Notes: generated by a model from the sequence alone, not told the origin. Positions 1-9,612 are shown, counted from the first letter of the stretch. The stretch: DNA of 64,000 nt from Acetobacter suratthaniensis (GCF_017377745.1 NZ_JAFVMG010000009.1:1-64000), one strand, 5' to 3'. Program-made: numbers and translations.

Positions 1-100
1 ATGGGGCTGCTGACATTTTTCTGAAATATTTCAAGGAATTCAGCCATTTTTTGCCAAAAAAAATACGCTATCAAAACAGATGGTTAGACCCCTCAAAAAC

Positions 101-125
101 AAAGGGCGGCCTGCGGCCGCCCTTT
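101..125 (-). terminator. Rho-independent-type hairpin after the NodT gene
   Basis: An 11-bp perfect inverted repeat (101-111 pairing with 115-125, loop TGC) lies five bases beyond the stop codon of the minus-strand outer-membrane gene. Its arms end in AAA/TTT. The upstream 100 bases are AT-rich, with no gene recognised, and include the 12-bp palindrome TGAAATATTTCA at 22-33. Confidence 0.75.
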
Positions 126-130
126 GTGGG

Positions 131-1660
131 TCATTTCGTCGTCTTGGCTTCGGGGAAAGCCTGTTCCCATCCGCCGCCGAGCGCATTGTAAAGCTGCACC
201 AGGTTGCCCGACAGGGTTGCCGTGCTTTCGGCCTCCTGTGTCTGCGACTGGAGCATGCGCCTCTGGGCGTCCAGCACCTGCAGGTAGCTCTGTAGCCCGT
301 GGCGATACTGATCCTGTGCCAGCGTCAGCGTCCGCCGGTCTGCCTGCACCTGCGCACTCACGGCCTGATTGCGCCGTTGCTCGGCCTGCCATGCGACTAG
401 AGCGTTATCTACCTCGCGCCATGCGTTCAGCACGGTCTTGCGGTAATTCAGCGCCTCGGCCCGCTGCGAGGCCTTTTTCATTTCAAGCTGGCCGCTCAAA
501 CGCCCGCCCTGAAAGATCGGCAGAGTAATGGACGGCCCGACATTCCATGCCCGTGCGTTCCAGAACCCCAGATCGCGGAAGGAGAGGGACTGGAAGCCAA
601 ACCCGGCATCAATCGTAACCTTGGGATAGAAATCTGCTGCGGCCTGACCGACTTCCGCCGTGGCACCATGCAGACGGGCCTCGGCCTCACGGATATCAGG
701 ACGACGGCGCGCCAGTTCGGACGGTAGCCCGACCGGCGCCGCAGGAGGCACCAGAGGAATAGCCGCGCGCGGCCCCAGCTCTGCATCCAATGCACCGGGG
801 GGCGACCCCATCAGCAGGTTAATGGCGTTAATCTGCTGGGCAATGCGCTGATCATATTGTGGCAGCAGCGCATTGGTGCGCTGGAGTTCGGCCTGAGCGC
901 TGTCCACATCCAGCTCGCTCACCAGACCACTATGGTAACGCGACTCGCTCAGGCGCGTGAGTTCAGCCGCCAGATCGCGGCTGGCACGGGTAATGCGCGC
1001 CTGCTCCTGCAACTGGCGCAGGGTGATGTAATCAGACGCCAGCTCTGCCTGCCTTGCCACCAGAATGCCCCGACGCTCTTCCTGAGACGCCGTCATATAG
1101 GCTTTGGCGGCTTCATACTGCCGACGCACACGCCCCCACAGATCCACTTCCCAGTTTGACTGTAGGCCATCCTGCCACTGGTTGAGCAGCGGCACAGAGG
1201 CCCCGGATGCAGCGGATTCGATCTGGTCGCCCACACCGGCCTGACGGCCTACGCGCTTGAGCACCCACTGCATTTCCTTGGAACTATACTGCGCGGCCTT
1301 ATAGGAACCGGAGGCCGCAAGATCGGGAAAGCGTTCCGCCCCGGCCAGCAGCAACTGCCCACGGCTGACCGCAAGCTGTTCGGCCGCCTGCTGCACATCA
1401 AGGTTCTGGCTGGCCAGCCGTTCTTCCAGCGCTGTCAGTTCCGGGTCATGAAAAATACCCCACCATGCAGCGGGCGGCTCCTGCGTGGTGGTGACACTGA
1501 GCAGACGAGAGCGCGGCGCGGTTGCGGCCTGCCGCCACTGATCGGGTGTCCAGCTTTCGGGCTTTTGAAAGTCAGGCCCTACCGCGCACCCTGCCAGCAG
1601 CACGGCCAGCACCAGTATGGATGTGTCTGTCCGCCTTTTTGCCACCTGCGTTTTTGCCAC
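131..1660 (-). CDS. NodT/OprM-type outer-membrane efflux lipoprotein
   Basis: TolC-like outer-membrane channel of the NodT subfamily, which forms the exit duct of tripartite RND or similar pumps. The 509-residue product begins with a lipoprotein signal whose lipobox LAGC puts the lipidated cysteine at residue 25, followed by the family hallmark VGPDF(x)KP. Two alpha-helical repeats follow, including motifs such as LARRRPDIREAEARL and the C-terminal YRHGLQSYLQVLDAQR. Length is normal for the family. Start is a GTG at 1660; a second GTG five codons on is possible. No membrane-fusion or RND pump gene is adjacent, so it must serve a pump encoded elsewhere. It is divergent from a TetR regulator, with an operator between them. 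Confidence 0.93.
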   Translation of the reverse strand: MAKTQVAKRRTDTSILVLAVLLAGCAVGPDFQKPESWTPDQWRQAATAPRSRLLSVTTTQEPPAAWWGIFHDPELTALEERLASQNLDVQQAAEQLAVSRGQLLLAGAERFPDLAASGSYKAAQYSSKEMQWVLKRVGRQAGVGDQIESAASGASVPLLNQWQDGLQSNWEVDLWGRVRRQYEAAKAYMTASQEERRGILVARQAELASDYITLRQLQEQARITRASRDLAAELTRLSESRYHSGLVSELDVDSAQAELQRTNALLPQYDQRIAQQINAINLLMGSPPGALDAELGPRAAIPLVPPAAPVGLPSELARRRPDIREAEARLHGATAEVGQAAADFYPKVTIDAGFGFQSLSFRDLGFWNARAWNVGPSITLPIFQGGRLSGQLEMKKASQRAEALNYRKTVLNAWREVDNALVAWQAEQRRNQAVSAQVQADRRTLTLAQDQYRHGLQSYLQVLDAQRRMLQSQTQEAESTATLSGNLVQLYNALGGGWEQAFPEAKTTK

Positions 1661-1736
1661 TTGCCTGACCCTTCTCGAACCCGTACGCCGGGAAAATTAT
1701 GCGCCGACGTTAATTTTTGCTATAACACTTGTGTTC

Positions 1737-1755
1737 TGACCGACCGGTTCGGTCA
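1737..1755. promoter_or_regulatory. Palindromic TetR-type operator
   Basis: TGACCGACCGGTTCGGTCA has perfect 7-bp arms around a 5-bp centre. It lies 76 bp upstream of the NodT start and 61 bp upstream of the TetR start, in the only gap between these divergent genes. The TGACCG...CGGTCA form resembles known operators of TetR/AcrR-type repressors of efflux genes, so autoregulation plus control of the efflux gene is inferred. A TATAAC hexamer occurs just beside it at 1721-1726. Confidence 0.75.
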
Positions 1756-1816
1756 TTGCGTACCCTATCGTCTTTCCTTCGCGCGTCAATCACTCAGCCA
1801 CCAGAGCAAGCCGCCT

Positions 1817-2548
1817 ATGTCCTGCCCCGATTTCCCTTCCGATCCCGCCTCCGGGCCTACAGGTGCCGCCACACCGGCACCCGAGCTGTCAGGCAGCGGC
1901 GCCAACGCGCCGTCCTGTGTGGGAGAATCGGAGGCCAAAAGGCAACAGATTCTGAATGGCGCCAATCTCGTTTTTGCTGAACACGGCTACGAGGGAGCGA
2001 GCATGTCGGCTATTGCGCGCAAGGCCGGTGTCTCCAAGGGTACGCTCTACAACTACTTCACTAACAAGGCGGATCTGTTTACCGCCTATGTGGAGCACCG
2101 CTGCCGCGAAAAGCTGCCGCCCATTCTTGCCTCCATCCAGCGTGGCCGCACCCCGCGCGAAACGCTGACACTGATGGCAGGTGGCATTATCCAGCTTATT
2201 ACCCAACCCGAAAGTCTGGTGCTTTACCGGATCATCGTTTCCGAAGCGCCACATTTTCCGCAACTGGCCATATCGTTCTGGCAGCACGGCCCCAACCCGG
2301 CGCTGGCAACCCTTGCCCGCTGGCTTGCCGAGCAGACAGAGCGCGGCACCATGCGTACGGATGACCCCTATCTGGCGGCGGAGCAGTTCTTTTCGCTATG
2401 TCAGACCCGGATCGCCCACCGCAAGCGCTTCAACATGCCGCTGGAAAACGAGGAAGAAGACAAACGCAAGGTTATCCAGTCTGCGGTGGATGTCTTTCTG
2501 GCCGCCTATGCGCTCCAGCCGGACGCCCAGAACAACAGCCCCCCCTGA
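1817..2548 (+). CDS. TetR/AcrR-family transcriptional regulator
   Basis: The 243-residue product has a helix-turn-helix at about residues 41-85 (ILNGANLVFAEHGYEG, then SMSAIARKAGVSKGTLYNYF), typical of TetR repressors. A C-terminal ligand/dimerisation region resembling the TetR_C AefR-like type follows. The first 37 residues are Pro/Ser/Gly/Ala-rich and probably unstructured. The open frame extends upstream to 1448 but overlaps the divergent gene and the operator, so the ATG at 1817 is preferred, though its ribosome site is weak. It probably represses the divergent NodT gene and itself. Confidence 0.9.
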   Translation: MSCPDFPSDPASGPTGAATPAPELSGSGANAPSCVGESEAKRQQILNGANLVFAEHGYEGASMSAIARKAGVSKGTLYNYFTNKADLFTAYVEHRCREKLPPILASIQRGRTPRETLTLMAGGIIQLITQPESLVLYRIIVSEAPHFPQLAISFWQHGPNPALATLARWLAEQTERGTMRTDDPYLAAEQFFSLCQTRIAHRKRFNMPLENEEEDKRKVIQSAVDVFLAAYALQPDAQNNSPP

Positions 2549-2557
2549 AAACGACAA

Positions 2558-2584
2558 AACCCGCACGCCGGTCGCGTGCGGGTT
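2558..2584. terminator. Convergent terminator between the TetR gene and etfA
   Basis: AACCCGCACGC at 2558-2568 pairs perfectly with GCGTGCGGGTT at 2574-2584. It starts ten bases after the TetR stop codon and lies between convergent genes. There is no long T-run on either strand, so it is called on the stem and its position. Confidence 0.7.
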
Positions 2585-2629
2585 CCGCCTTTTCCCACCC
2601 GCAGGGGGCAGGGCGCCTGAAGCAGCGTT

Positions 2630-3556
2630 TTACTTTTTCAGCGCATCGACAAGCTGGGGCACAACCTCGAACAGGTCGCCCACGACGCCGTAATCCGCCA
2701 CCTGAAAAATGGGGGCATCGGGGTCTTTGTTGACAGCCACAATCACGCGGCTGTCCTTCATGCCAGCAAGATGCTGGATAGCGCCGGAAATACCGAACGC
2801 CATATACAGATCGGGCGCAACGATCTTGCCGGTCTGCCCGACCTGACATTCGTTCGGCACAAAACCCGAATCAACCGCCGCACGGGACGCGCCAAGGGCC
2901 GCACCCAGCACATCGGCCAGCGGATCAAGCGTGTGGAACTTTTCCTCGCTCTGCATGCCACGGCCACCGGACACCACAACGCGGGCGGATTCCAGTTCAG
3001 GCCGGTCGGACGTGCTGAGCTGCACACCTTCAAAGCGCGACACGTCAGGGCTGTCCACGCCGGGCAGCGTTTCGATGGTGGCGCTGCCACCTTCCGCCGG
3101 GGCGGGATCGAACGCTGCTGAGCGGATGGTAAGCAGCTTCTTCGCATCGGAAGAGCGCACGGTCGCCAGCGCATTGCCCGCATAGATAGGGCGCACGAAC
3201 GTATCAGCGGATTCGATGCTGATCACATCGGGAATGGGCTGCACATCCAGCAGAGCCGCCGTACGGGGCAGCACGTTCTTGCCGAACGCACCCGCCGCCG
3301 CCACGATATGATCATACCCACCAGCCAGCGAGGCTACGAGAGCCGCCAGGGGCTCGGCCAGATCATGCGCGTAGCGGGCATCTGCTGCATGCAGCACCTT
3401 GCCCACACCGGCGATGGACGCAGCAGCCTGTGCTACGGCGGCATCACCCGTGACCAGCACATGCACATCGCCCAGCTTGGTTGCGGCGGCCACGGCGGAC
3501 AGAGCCGCCTTCCTGATCTGGCCGCCTTCGTGGTCGAGAAGAACAAGAGCGGTCAT
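2630..3556 (-). CDS. etfA: Electron transfer flavoprotein alpha subunit
   Basis: Alpha subunit of the soluble ETF heterodimer, which carries electrons from acyl-CoA and other dehydrogenases to ETF-ubiquinone oxidoreductase. The 308-residue product has the normal length. Its C-terminal FAD-binding domain is intact, with [12 protein letters not shown] at about 192-203, then [25 protein letters not shown], and [21 protein letters not shown]. It is the last gene of a three-gene minus-strand operon, two bases after etfB. Confidence 0.97.
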   Translation of the reverse strand: MTALVLLDHEGGQIRKAALSAVAAATKLGDVHVLVTGDAAVAQAAASIAGVGKVLHAADARYAHDLAEPLAALVASLAGGYDHIVAAAGAFGKNVLPRTAALLDVQPIPDVISIESADTFVRPIYAGNALATVRSSDAKKLLTIRSAAFDPAPAEGGSATIETLPGVDSPDVSRFEGVQLSTSDRPELESARVVVSGGRGMQSEEKFHTLDPLADVLGAALGASRAAVDSGFVPNECQVGQTGKIVAPDLYMAFGISGAIQHLAGMKDSRVIVAVNKDPDAPIFQVADYGVVGDLFEVVPQLVDALKK

Positions 3557-3558
3557 AC

Positions 3559-4308
3559 TCAGATCACCTTCGCTTCGTTACGCAGTTTTTCCACCAGTTC
3601 CGCCACGGAGTCGAGCTTGATGCCCGCCTTGCGCTCGGCCGGTTCCGCAACACTGACAACGCTCAGGCGCGGCGTCATGTCCACACCCAGATCAGCCGCC
3701 TGCACGGTTTCAAGCGGCTTTTTCTTGGCCTTCATGATATTGGGCAGCGAGGCATAGCGCGGCTCGTTCAGGCGCAGGTCAGCGGTAATGATCGCGGGCA
3801 GGGAAAGGGAAACCTCTTCCGTGCCGCCATCCACTTCGCGGCTGACACGCGCACGACCATCGACCAGTTCCACCTTGCTGGCGAACGTTCCCTGACCCCA
3901 GCCAAGGAAACCGGCCAGCATCTGGCCCGTAGCGTTCATGTCGTCGTCAATGGCCTGCTTGCCGAGGATCACCAGTGACGGCTCTTCCTTTTCGACCAGC
4001 TTTTTGAGCACCTTGGCAACGGCCAGCGGCTCGGGGCTTTCATCGGACAGCACCAGAATGGCGCGATCCGCACCCATGGCCATGGCCGTACGCAGGGTGT
4101 CCTGCGCCTGCTGCACGCCCACAGACACCACCACCACTTCGGAGGCGGCACCTTTTTCGCGCAGGCGCACGGCCTCTTCCACCGCGATTTCATCGAACGG
4201 ATTCATGGACATCTTGACACCGGCGGTCTCAACACCGCTGCCGTCGGCCTTTACGCGCGGCTTGATGTTGTAATCAACAACCCGCTTCACAGGTACGAGT
4301 ATCTTCAT
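3559..4308 (-). CDS. etfB: Electron transfer flavoprotein beta subunit
   Basis: Beta (AMP-binding) subunit of ETF, 249 residues as expected. It opens with [14 protein letters not shown] and carries the family signature region [33 protein letters not shown] (about residues 166-198) and the recognition-loop leucine/glycine motif nearby. It is followed two bases later by etfA and preceded 63 bases earlier by the membrane-associated partner enzyme, so the complete ETF-to-quinone path is one operon. Confidence 0.97.
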   Translation of the reverse strand: MKILVPVKRVVDYNIKPRVKADGSGVETAGVKMSMNPFDEIAVEEAVRLREKGAASEVVVVSVGVQQAQDTLRTAMAMGADRAILVLSDESPEPLAVAKVLKKLVEKEEPSLVILGKQAIDDDMNATGQMLAGFLGWGQGTFASKVELVDGRARVSREVDGGTEEVSLSLPAIITADLRLNEPRYASLPNIMKAKKKPLETVQAADLGVDMTPRLSVVSVAEPAERKAGIKLDSVAELVEKLRNEAKVI

Positions 4309-4371
4309 GACTTCTTTCGCTTGCTGACGCAGGAGAGTTCGGACGATCCCTTACAGTATTTTGGCCGAAAT

Positions 4372-6009
4372 TCACATACCGGCCGGATAATTTGGCCCGC
4401 CGCCCCCTTCAGGGGTTGTCCAGTCTATGTTCTGCGTAGGGTCTTTGATGTCGCATGTCTTGCAGTGTACGCAGTTCTGCGCGTTGATCTGCAGGCGTGG
4501 TGCGGTGTCTTCGTCCGCCACTTCGTACACACCCGCCGGGCAATACCGCGCTTCGGGCGCGTGAAACACATCCCAGTTGACCGTTTTCCACAATGAGGGA
4601 TTGCGTAGGTGCAGATGCACCGGCTGATCTTCCTCATGATTGGTAGCGGACAGGAATACCGAGGACAGGCGGTCGAAGGTCAGCGTGCCATCGGGCTTGG
4701 GGTAAGCGGGCTTTTCGCACGCGCTGGCAGGCTTGAGGGTTTCGTTGTCCTTGTGCTGGAAATGCAGCGTCCACGGGGCGCGGCCACGCAGCACCATGGC
4801 GTCCAGCGCCGCGTAAACCGCGCCGCCACGTGCGCCAAAGCGGGCAAAAGCCGGGCGGATATTGCGCGCGCCGCGCAGTTCCTGCCACAGCCACGAACGC
4901 CGCACCTTGTCGGTAAAGGCCGCAGGCTCAGGACGCTCGGCCTTGAGCGCTTCGGCCACGGCTTCCGCCGCCAGCATGCCCGATTTCATGGCCGTATGCG
5001 TACCCTTGATCTTGGGTACGTTCAGGAACCCGGCGGAATCGCCAATAAGCGCACCACCGGGGAAGGTGAGGCGGGGCAGGGACTGCAAACCCCCTTCGGA
5101 CAGGGCGCGCGCGCCATAGGCAATGCGCCGCCCGCCTTCGAGATGCTTGCGGAACGCCGGATGCAGCTTCACGCGCTGCATTTCATCAAAGGGCGAAAGC
5201 CACGGATTGGCGTAATCCAGCCCGATGACAAAGCCATAGGACACCAGATTTTCGCCAAAGTGATACAGCCACGCACCACCATAGGTATTGTTGTCCAGCG
5301 GCCAGCCAAAGCTGTGCTGCACAAGACCGGGGCGATGTTTTTCCGCCGGGATTTCCCAGACTTCCTTGATGCCCAGCCCGTAGGTCTGGGCATCGACACC
5401 CTGGCGCAGGTCGTAATGGGCCATGACCTTTTTGGTCAGCGAACCACGGCAGCCTTCACCAAACAGGGTGTAGCGCGCGCGCAGTTCCATACCGGGCTGG
5501 TAGTTGGGGCCGGGCTGGCCATCACGGCCCACGCCCATATCGCCGGTTACAACGCCCACCACACGGTTCTCTTCAATCAGCACATCCGCCCCGGCAAAAC
5601 CGGGATAGATTTCCACCCCCAGTTCCTCGGCCTGTGCGGCCAGCCAGCGGCAGACTTCGCCCAGACTCACCACGTAGTTTCCGTGGTTGGCCATATGGGG
5701 CATGAAACGGTCCAGCATGGGCACGCGCAGGCTGCTGCTGCGTGTCAGGTACAGCATGTCCTCGGCCGTGACAGGTGTGTTAAGCGGTGCACCGCGTTCA
5801 CGCCAGTCAGGCAGCAGTTCGGTCAGGGAGCGCGGCTCTATCACCGCGCCGGAAACGATATGCGCCCCGATCTCGCTGCCCTTCTCAATCAGGCACACGC
5901 TGATGTCTGGGGATAGCTGGCGCAGGCGGATGGCAGCGGCCAGTCCGGCGGGGCCACCGCCTACAATGACAACGTCAAACTCCATCGACTCACGCACAGG
6001 CTCACTCAT
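4372..6009 (-). CDS. Electron transfer flavoprotein-ubiquinone oxidoreductase
   Basis: Iron-sulfur flavoprotein that oxidises reduced ETF and reduces ubiquinone at the inner membrane. The 545 residues start with an FAD-binding Rossmann motif (VVIVGGGPAGLAAAIRL, about 9-25). They end in a ferredoxin-like 4Fe-4S domain with cysteines at 490, 513, 516 and 519 (CPAGVYEV ... NCVHCKTCDIKDP) and the terminal NPYP-like GGGGPNYPAGM. Length and architecture match the bacterial/mitochondrial ETF-QO family. First gene of the ETF operon. Confidence 0.97.
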   Translation of the reverse strand: MSEPVRESMEFDVVIVGGGPAGLAAAIRLRQLSPDISVCLIEKGSEIGAHIVSGAVIEPRSLTELLPDWRERGAPLNTPVTAEDMLYLTRSSSLRVPMLDRFMPHMANHGNYVVSLGEVCRWLAAQAEELGVEIYPGFAGADVLIEENRVVGVVTGDMGVGRDGQPGPNYQPGMELRARYTLFGEGCRGSLTKKVMAHYDLRQGVDAQTYGLGIKEVWEIPAEKHRPGLVQHSFGWPLDNNTYGGAWLYHFGENLVSYGFVIGLDYANPWLSPFDEMQRVKLHPAFRKHLEGGRRIAYGARALSEGGLQSLPRLTFPGGALIGDSAGFLNVPKIKGTHTAMKSGMLAAEAVAEALKAERPEPAAFTDKVRRSWLWQELRGARNIRPAFARFGARGGAVYAALDAMVLRGRAPWTLHFQHKDNETLKPASACEKPAYPKPDGTLTFDRLSSVFLSATNHEEDQPVHLHLRNPSLWKTVNWDVFHAPEARYCPAGVYEVADEDTAPRLQINAQNCVHCKTCDIKDPTQNIDWTTPEGGGGPNYPAGM

Positions 6010-6136
6010 CCCCTATTTACCCCCGTTGTTCTTGCAACGGCCTCCCTAAACCCGATTTGTCAGAAAATTGCAAAAAAAGACGCAGCCCCGGTGCCTGACG
6101 GCACCCCCGCAAACAGACCGGAACGCGCTTTTGCCG

Positions 6137-6823
6137 CTAGTGTTGTGTCCGTGGCCCAAAGGCCAGTTCATGCACGGCACGCCATGAATCATCGACAAAA
6201 TTGACGATCAGCGTGCGCCGCACCCCGTTGATGGGACGGCGCACAAAGCCATGCCATGTATTATCCGCTGGAATAAACAGCACAGCGGAATTGAAAGCCC
6301 CCGGCGCACGCACCACGGACTCGCCGTGCTGCGTCATCAGGTCCGTGCCCCAGTCTGCCGCATCCGCCCCGCGTGAGAGCGAAACCAGCAGGGTGAGTTT
6401 TTTAGCGCCAATATCAGTATGGGGAGCCAGCCAGAATCCATCCGTATCCAGACACAGCTCCAGCCGCAGGGCCGCCGTATCGAGCGCTATGCCGCAGGAC
6501 TGCTCGAACGCGCTCCGCATGGTCTCGCTATCGAAAGCATGGGCCAGACTGTCCAGCCGCGGATCACGCGCACGGGTTTCGGCATTGACGAACACACGAT
6601 GCGCGTTGCGGGTTTCGCGGCGGCCTTCCACATCGCCTGCAATGGCGTCTGTGCCGGGGTCCCACGCCTCCAGCGCGGCGCATGCGCTCGCAGGCAGTAC
6701 ATCGTCCAAAAGCCAATGGGCATACGGTGTGCGGGCCGCGACCGTGCGGGCAAGAATCGTGGGCAGGGCAAACCCCGCATCCGACGAACCCACACCGTGA
6801 GACAGGGAAGCACCGTGGCTCAT
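6137..6823 (-). CDS. 2-oxoglutarate/Fe(II)-dependent oxygenase family protein
   Basis: The 228-residue product carries the double-stranded beta-helix iron triad: H135-x-D137 in LAPHTDIGAKK and H191 in NTWHGFVRRP. A basic residue ten to twelve positions later (R202/R203) is suitable for binding the 2-oxoglutarate carboxylate. The region between resembles the prolyl-4-hydroxylase-like 2OG-FeII_Oxy superfamily. The substrate cannot be told. It stands alone on the minus strand, with 127 bases to the ETF-QO gene and 255 bases to hemN. Confidence 0.8.
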   Translation of the reverse strand: MSHGASLSHGVGSSDAGFALPTILARTVAARTPYAHWLLDDVLPASACAALEAWDPGTDAIAGDVEGRRETRNAHRVFVNAETRARDPRLDSLAHAFDSETMRSAFEQSCGIALDTAALRLELCLDTDGFWLAPHTDIGAKKLTLLVSLSRGADAADWGTDLMTQHGESVVRAPGAFNSAVLFIPADNTWHGFVRRPINGVRRTLIVNFVDDSWRAVHELAFGPRTQH

Positions 6824-7078
6824 ACCGTCCTATCCTTGCATTATGGGACACAGGCCCAGCCCCCATGCAGGCTGAACGCGCACGGAAAACCGGCAGAAAG
6901 CCTGCCCTCACCCCAACAGGGAACAGGGCTTAAAGGCGTAAGCTTCCATTTCATGCGCCAAAATACCGGCAGGATCAAGGCATGCGCCGGGTCTCCCCTG
7001 TGCCGCAACACCCGCCCCCGCCTGTCATGCCCCCATGCCAGCCAGACACATCATACCGGCCAGACCGGCGGCAGACGC

Positions 7079-8482
7079 CTAAAGTGCGCCCGAAAACCGG
7101 GGCCGCGCCTTTTCGCCCGCCTGCGCGGCCAGCGCAGCATGATGGGTATCGAACACGGCGGCAATATTGCGCAGGAACGGGCGGCCACGCTCGGTTACGC
7201 GCAGTGTGGCGCCCTCTATCTGGAGTAGCCCATCGTGCACAAAAGGCCGCAGCGCGTGCAGTTCGGCTGCAAAATCACCCTCGCCCCCTTCATGGGCCAG
7301 AGCTGCAACCGGGCCGCCATCAAGGCGCACACCCATATCGCACATGATCCGCTCGATAATGGCCCCGCGCGTACGATCCTGCGCCGAGCGCGCAACCCCA
7401 CGCACCACCGGCAGGGCGGATGACGCCGCCATGGCCCGCGCATAAGCAGCGGTGCTGACCTCGTTCTGGGCAAAGCCTTCGGGCAGCATGGAAATGGCGG
7501 ATGCGCCAATACCCAACAGCACCGAGCAGGAATCTGTTGTATAGCCCTGAAAATTACGGTGCATGGTGCCATCCTGCGCGGCACGGGCCAGCGGGTCATG
7601 CGGCAGGGCGTAATGATCCAGCCCGACCGGCACGTACCCTGCCTCCACCAGCACCGCATCCATGCGCGCACGCTGGGCCAGACGCTCGGTTGAATCCGGC
7701 AGGGACTCGGTGGGGATCAACCCCTGACGCTTCTGCTTCCACGGAATATGGGCATAACCGAACACAGCCAGCCTGTCGGGCCGCAGGGCGGCAATCTGGC
7801 GCGCGGTTTCAGCAATGCTCTGCACGGTCTGATACGGCAGGCCATAAATCAGATCGATATTGACGCCAGCAATACCCGCCGCACGCGCCTGCTGCACGCA
7901 ATCGCGCGTCTGCTCAAAGGACTGGATACGCCCGCAGGCTTCCTGCACGCGGGGATCAATATCCTGCACCCCAAGGCTGACACGGTTGAACCCCAGCTCC
8001 GCCAGCAGGTTCAACCGCCCCGGCGGCACGTGGCGCGGGTCAAGCTCCATCGACAGTTCGGCCTGCGGCTCAAGACTGAACCACAGACGCACCACCCGCA
8101 TGAGGGCACGCAGGGCCTCGGCAGGCAGGGTGGTGGGTGTGCCGCCACCGAACTGCACATGGCCAACCCGGCGCTGCACGCCCAGAGCCTGCACATAGCG
8201 ATGCAGTTCCTCACGCAGCAGGTCGGCATAGGCCACACGCCCGCTCTCATGGCGCATGACAGAGGTATTGCACCCGCAGAAGCGGCACAGCTCGTCGCAG
8301 AACGGCACATGGAAATAAAGGGAAACAGGTTCGCTCGCTGGCAGGGCCGCAAGCCATTGCTCCACCTGTGGGGAGCCGACCGCCGCCGTAAAACTGGCAG
8401 CGGTCGGATAGCTTGTATAGCGTGGCAGGTTGCCACTGTATCGGGCAACCAGATCAGCCTGAGGCTGTTCAACCACGCTCAT
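7079..8482 (-). CDS. hemN: Oxygen-independent coproporphyrinogen III oxidase (HemN)
   Basis: Radical-SAM enzyme that decarboxylates coproporphyrinogen III to protoporphyrinogen IX in heme synthesis without oxygen. The 467-residue product begins MSVVEQ; upstream in-frame codons overlap ompW and are not used. The radical-SAM cysteines fall at 62, 66 and 69, with a fourth at 71 (PFCDELCRFCGCN), the same numbering I recall for E. coli HemN. Downstream GGGTPTTL and the HemN C-terminal domain are present. It follows ompW by seven bases and is inferred to be co-transcribed with it under FNR control. Confidence 0.96.
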   Translation of the reverse strand: MSVVEQPQADLVARYSGNLPRYTSYPTAASFTAAVGSPQVEQWLAALPASEPVSLYFHVPFCDELCRFCGCNTSVMRHESGRVAYADLLREELHRYVQALGVQRRVGHVQFGGGTPTTLPAEALRALMRVVRLWFSLEPQAELSMELDPRHVPPGRLNLLAELGFNRVSLGVQDIDPRVQEACGRIQSFEQTRDCVQQARAAGIAGVNIDLIYGLPYQTVQSIAETARQIAALRPDRLAVFGYAHIPWKQKRQGLIPTESLPDSTERLAQRARMDAVLVEAGYVPVGLDHYALPHDPLARAAQDGTMHRNFQGYTTDSCSVLLGIGASAISMLPEGFAQNEVSTAAYARAMAASSALPVVRGVARSAQDRTRGAIIERIMCDMGVRLDGGPVAALAHEGGEGDFAAELHALRPFVHDGLLQIEGATLRVTERGRPFLRNIAAVFDTHHAALAAQAGEKARPRFSGAL

Positions 8483-8489
8483 ACCGGTA

Positions 8490-9299
8490 TCAGAAGCGGT
8501 AAGCGATACCAGCGGACACCACGGTGGGGTCCAGCGAATCCTGAGCGCGGATCTTGGAGCCCTGACCAAGGTACTGGTCAATCTGACCACCCTTTTCGTA
8601 GGCATGCATGCTCACGAACATCTGCTTGACGTCGGCATTGAGGAACCAGTTGCCAACGAGCTGATAATCGAAGCCGGCATTGATGGTCGGGCCAGCCGTG
8701 AAGGAGGAGTTAAGCGAGCTGCCGTTCGCACCCTGCATGTTGTAGAACCACATCAGAGTCGCACCAACGCCCACATAGGGGTTGAAGCGCTTGTGGGGAC
8801 GGAAGTGCCAGGCAAAGGTCAGCGTGGGGGGCAGAACCCATGCGCTGCCGACATCAAGACCACCGCTCGGCAGGCCGGACACTTCCTTACCTGTAGCGCG
8901 CACTTCATGACGGGTGCTGGTAGCAATCAGGTCAACCGAGAGGTTGTCGGTGATGAAGTATTCAACCGCCAGTTCCGGCATCGCCTGATTGGTGGTGGAC
9001 AGGTGCGTGCCTGGCAGCCCGCCGTTGTTCAGCCATACCGTGCTCTGACGGTCCTGCGGCAGAACGCCGGTGCCGGACAGACGCAGCATGATGTCGCCCT
9101 TGCCCAGACCGATCTTGGTGGAGGCGCAGGTTTCGAAAATGCCGCAATGGCCTTTGGCGACCGGTGCGTCAGGCACGCGGGCAACGACCGGCGCATTCAC
9201 ATAGGCTGCGTTGGAGGTGGCTGTCTGGGCGCGGGCAGCGCCCGTCATGGTGGCGACACCAGCAACCATGACCGTAAGGAAGGAGCGGAACTTGACCAT
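8490..9299 (-). CDS. ompW: OmpW-family outer-membrane beta-barrel protein
   Basis: The 269-residue precursor has a cleavable signal peptide (hydrophobic core TVMVAGVATMTGAA, likely cut after ARA at 24). It shows OmpW features: GDIMLRLSGTGVLP near the mature N-terminus, LAVEYFITDNLSVDLIA, LPPTLTFAWHFRP, NPYVGVGATLMWFY, and a terminal aromatic strand ending AGIAYRF. OmpW proteins are small eight-stranded barrels for hydrophobic solutes; E. coli ompW is FNR-activated. Here a perfect FNR box lies 69 bp upstream of the start codon, and hemN follows seven bases downstream. Confidence 0.93.
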   Translation of the reverse strand: MVKFRSFLTVMVAGVATMTGAARAQTATSNAAYVNAPVVARVPDAPVAKGHCGIFETCASTKIGLGKGDIMLRLSGTGVLPQDRQSTVWLNNGGLPGTHLSTTNQAMPELAVEYFITDNLSVDLIATSTRHEVRATGKEVSGLPSGGLDVGSAWVLPPTLTFAWHFRPHKRFNPYVGVGATLMWFYNMQGANGSSLNSSFTAGPTINAGFDYQLVGNWFLNADVKQMFVSMHAYEKGGQIDQYLGQGSKIRAQDSLDPTVVSAGIAYRF

Positions 9300-9367
9300 A
9301 CCTGTTGTCTCTTCACTGCAACTTGAAAACTCTCCTGCGCAAAGACCATGCCGCGTCCGATGCGGCC

Positions 9368-9381
9368 TTGATCTAGATCAA
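9368..9381 (-). promoter_or_regulatory. FNR box of the ompW-hemN promoter
   Basis: TTGATCTAGATCAA is an exact, fully symmetric match to the FNR/FixK consensus TTGAT-N4-ATCAA. Its centre lies 75 bases upstream of the ompW start. If bound at the usual -41.5 position, the transcript would start near 9333, leaving a leader of about 34 bases. This suits activation of ompW and hemN at low oxygen by the FNR protein encoded divergently. Confidence 0.85.
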
Positions 9382-9598
9382 CTTTCCGGGGGCTCCACCA
9401 GCAATGCGCACAGGCTGTGACTTTTTGACCACAAGCCCCACACAGGCCCGATAGAGGCCGGTTACGGGCGGATTATGGGCGGATTACAGCAGAACCTGAC
9501 GACTTTAACCCGGCGTTCAGACACCGGGCCTATTCTGGCAATCCCACCCCCGCACGAACGCAACCCAGCCCCGCACCCAGCGCGCCCATGTGGTGTTA

Positions 9599-9612
9599 TT
9601 GATTTATGTCAA
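9599..9612 (+). promoter_or_regulatory. FNR box in the fnr promoter
   Basis: TTGATTTATGTCAA matches TTGAT-N4-(A/G)TCAA at nine of ten half-site bases. The centre is 66 bases before the preferred fnr start at 9671; a -41.5 site would give a start of transcription near 9647. This suggests that FNR controls its own gene. It also shows that the in-frame ATG at 9590, upstream of the box, is unlikely to be the real start. Confidence 0.75.

Noticed and set aside
4609-5916. Long plus-strand open frame (435 codons) across the ETF-QO gene
   Set aside because: It is antisense to a gene with intact FAD and Fe-S motifs; its translation has no recognisable domain and reflects GC-rich third positions.
6824-7078. 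Possible cobalamin riboswitch between the oxygenase and hemN genes
   Set aside because: Fragments such as CAGGGAACAGGG and GCCGCAAC look loosely like riboswitch core pieces, but the order and pairing do not fit and no gene follows on that strand. The region holds nothing else I can support.
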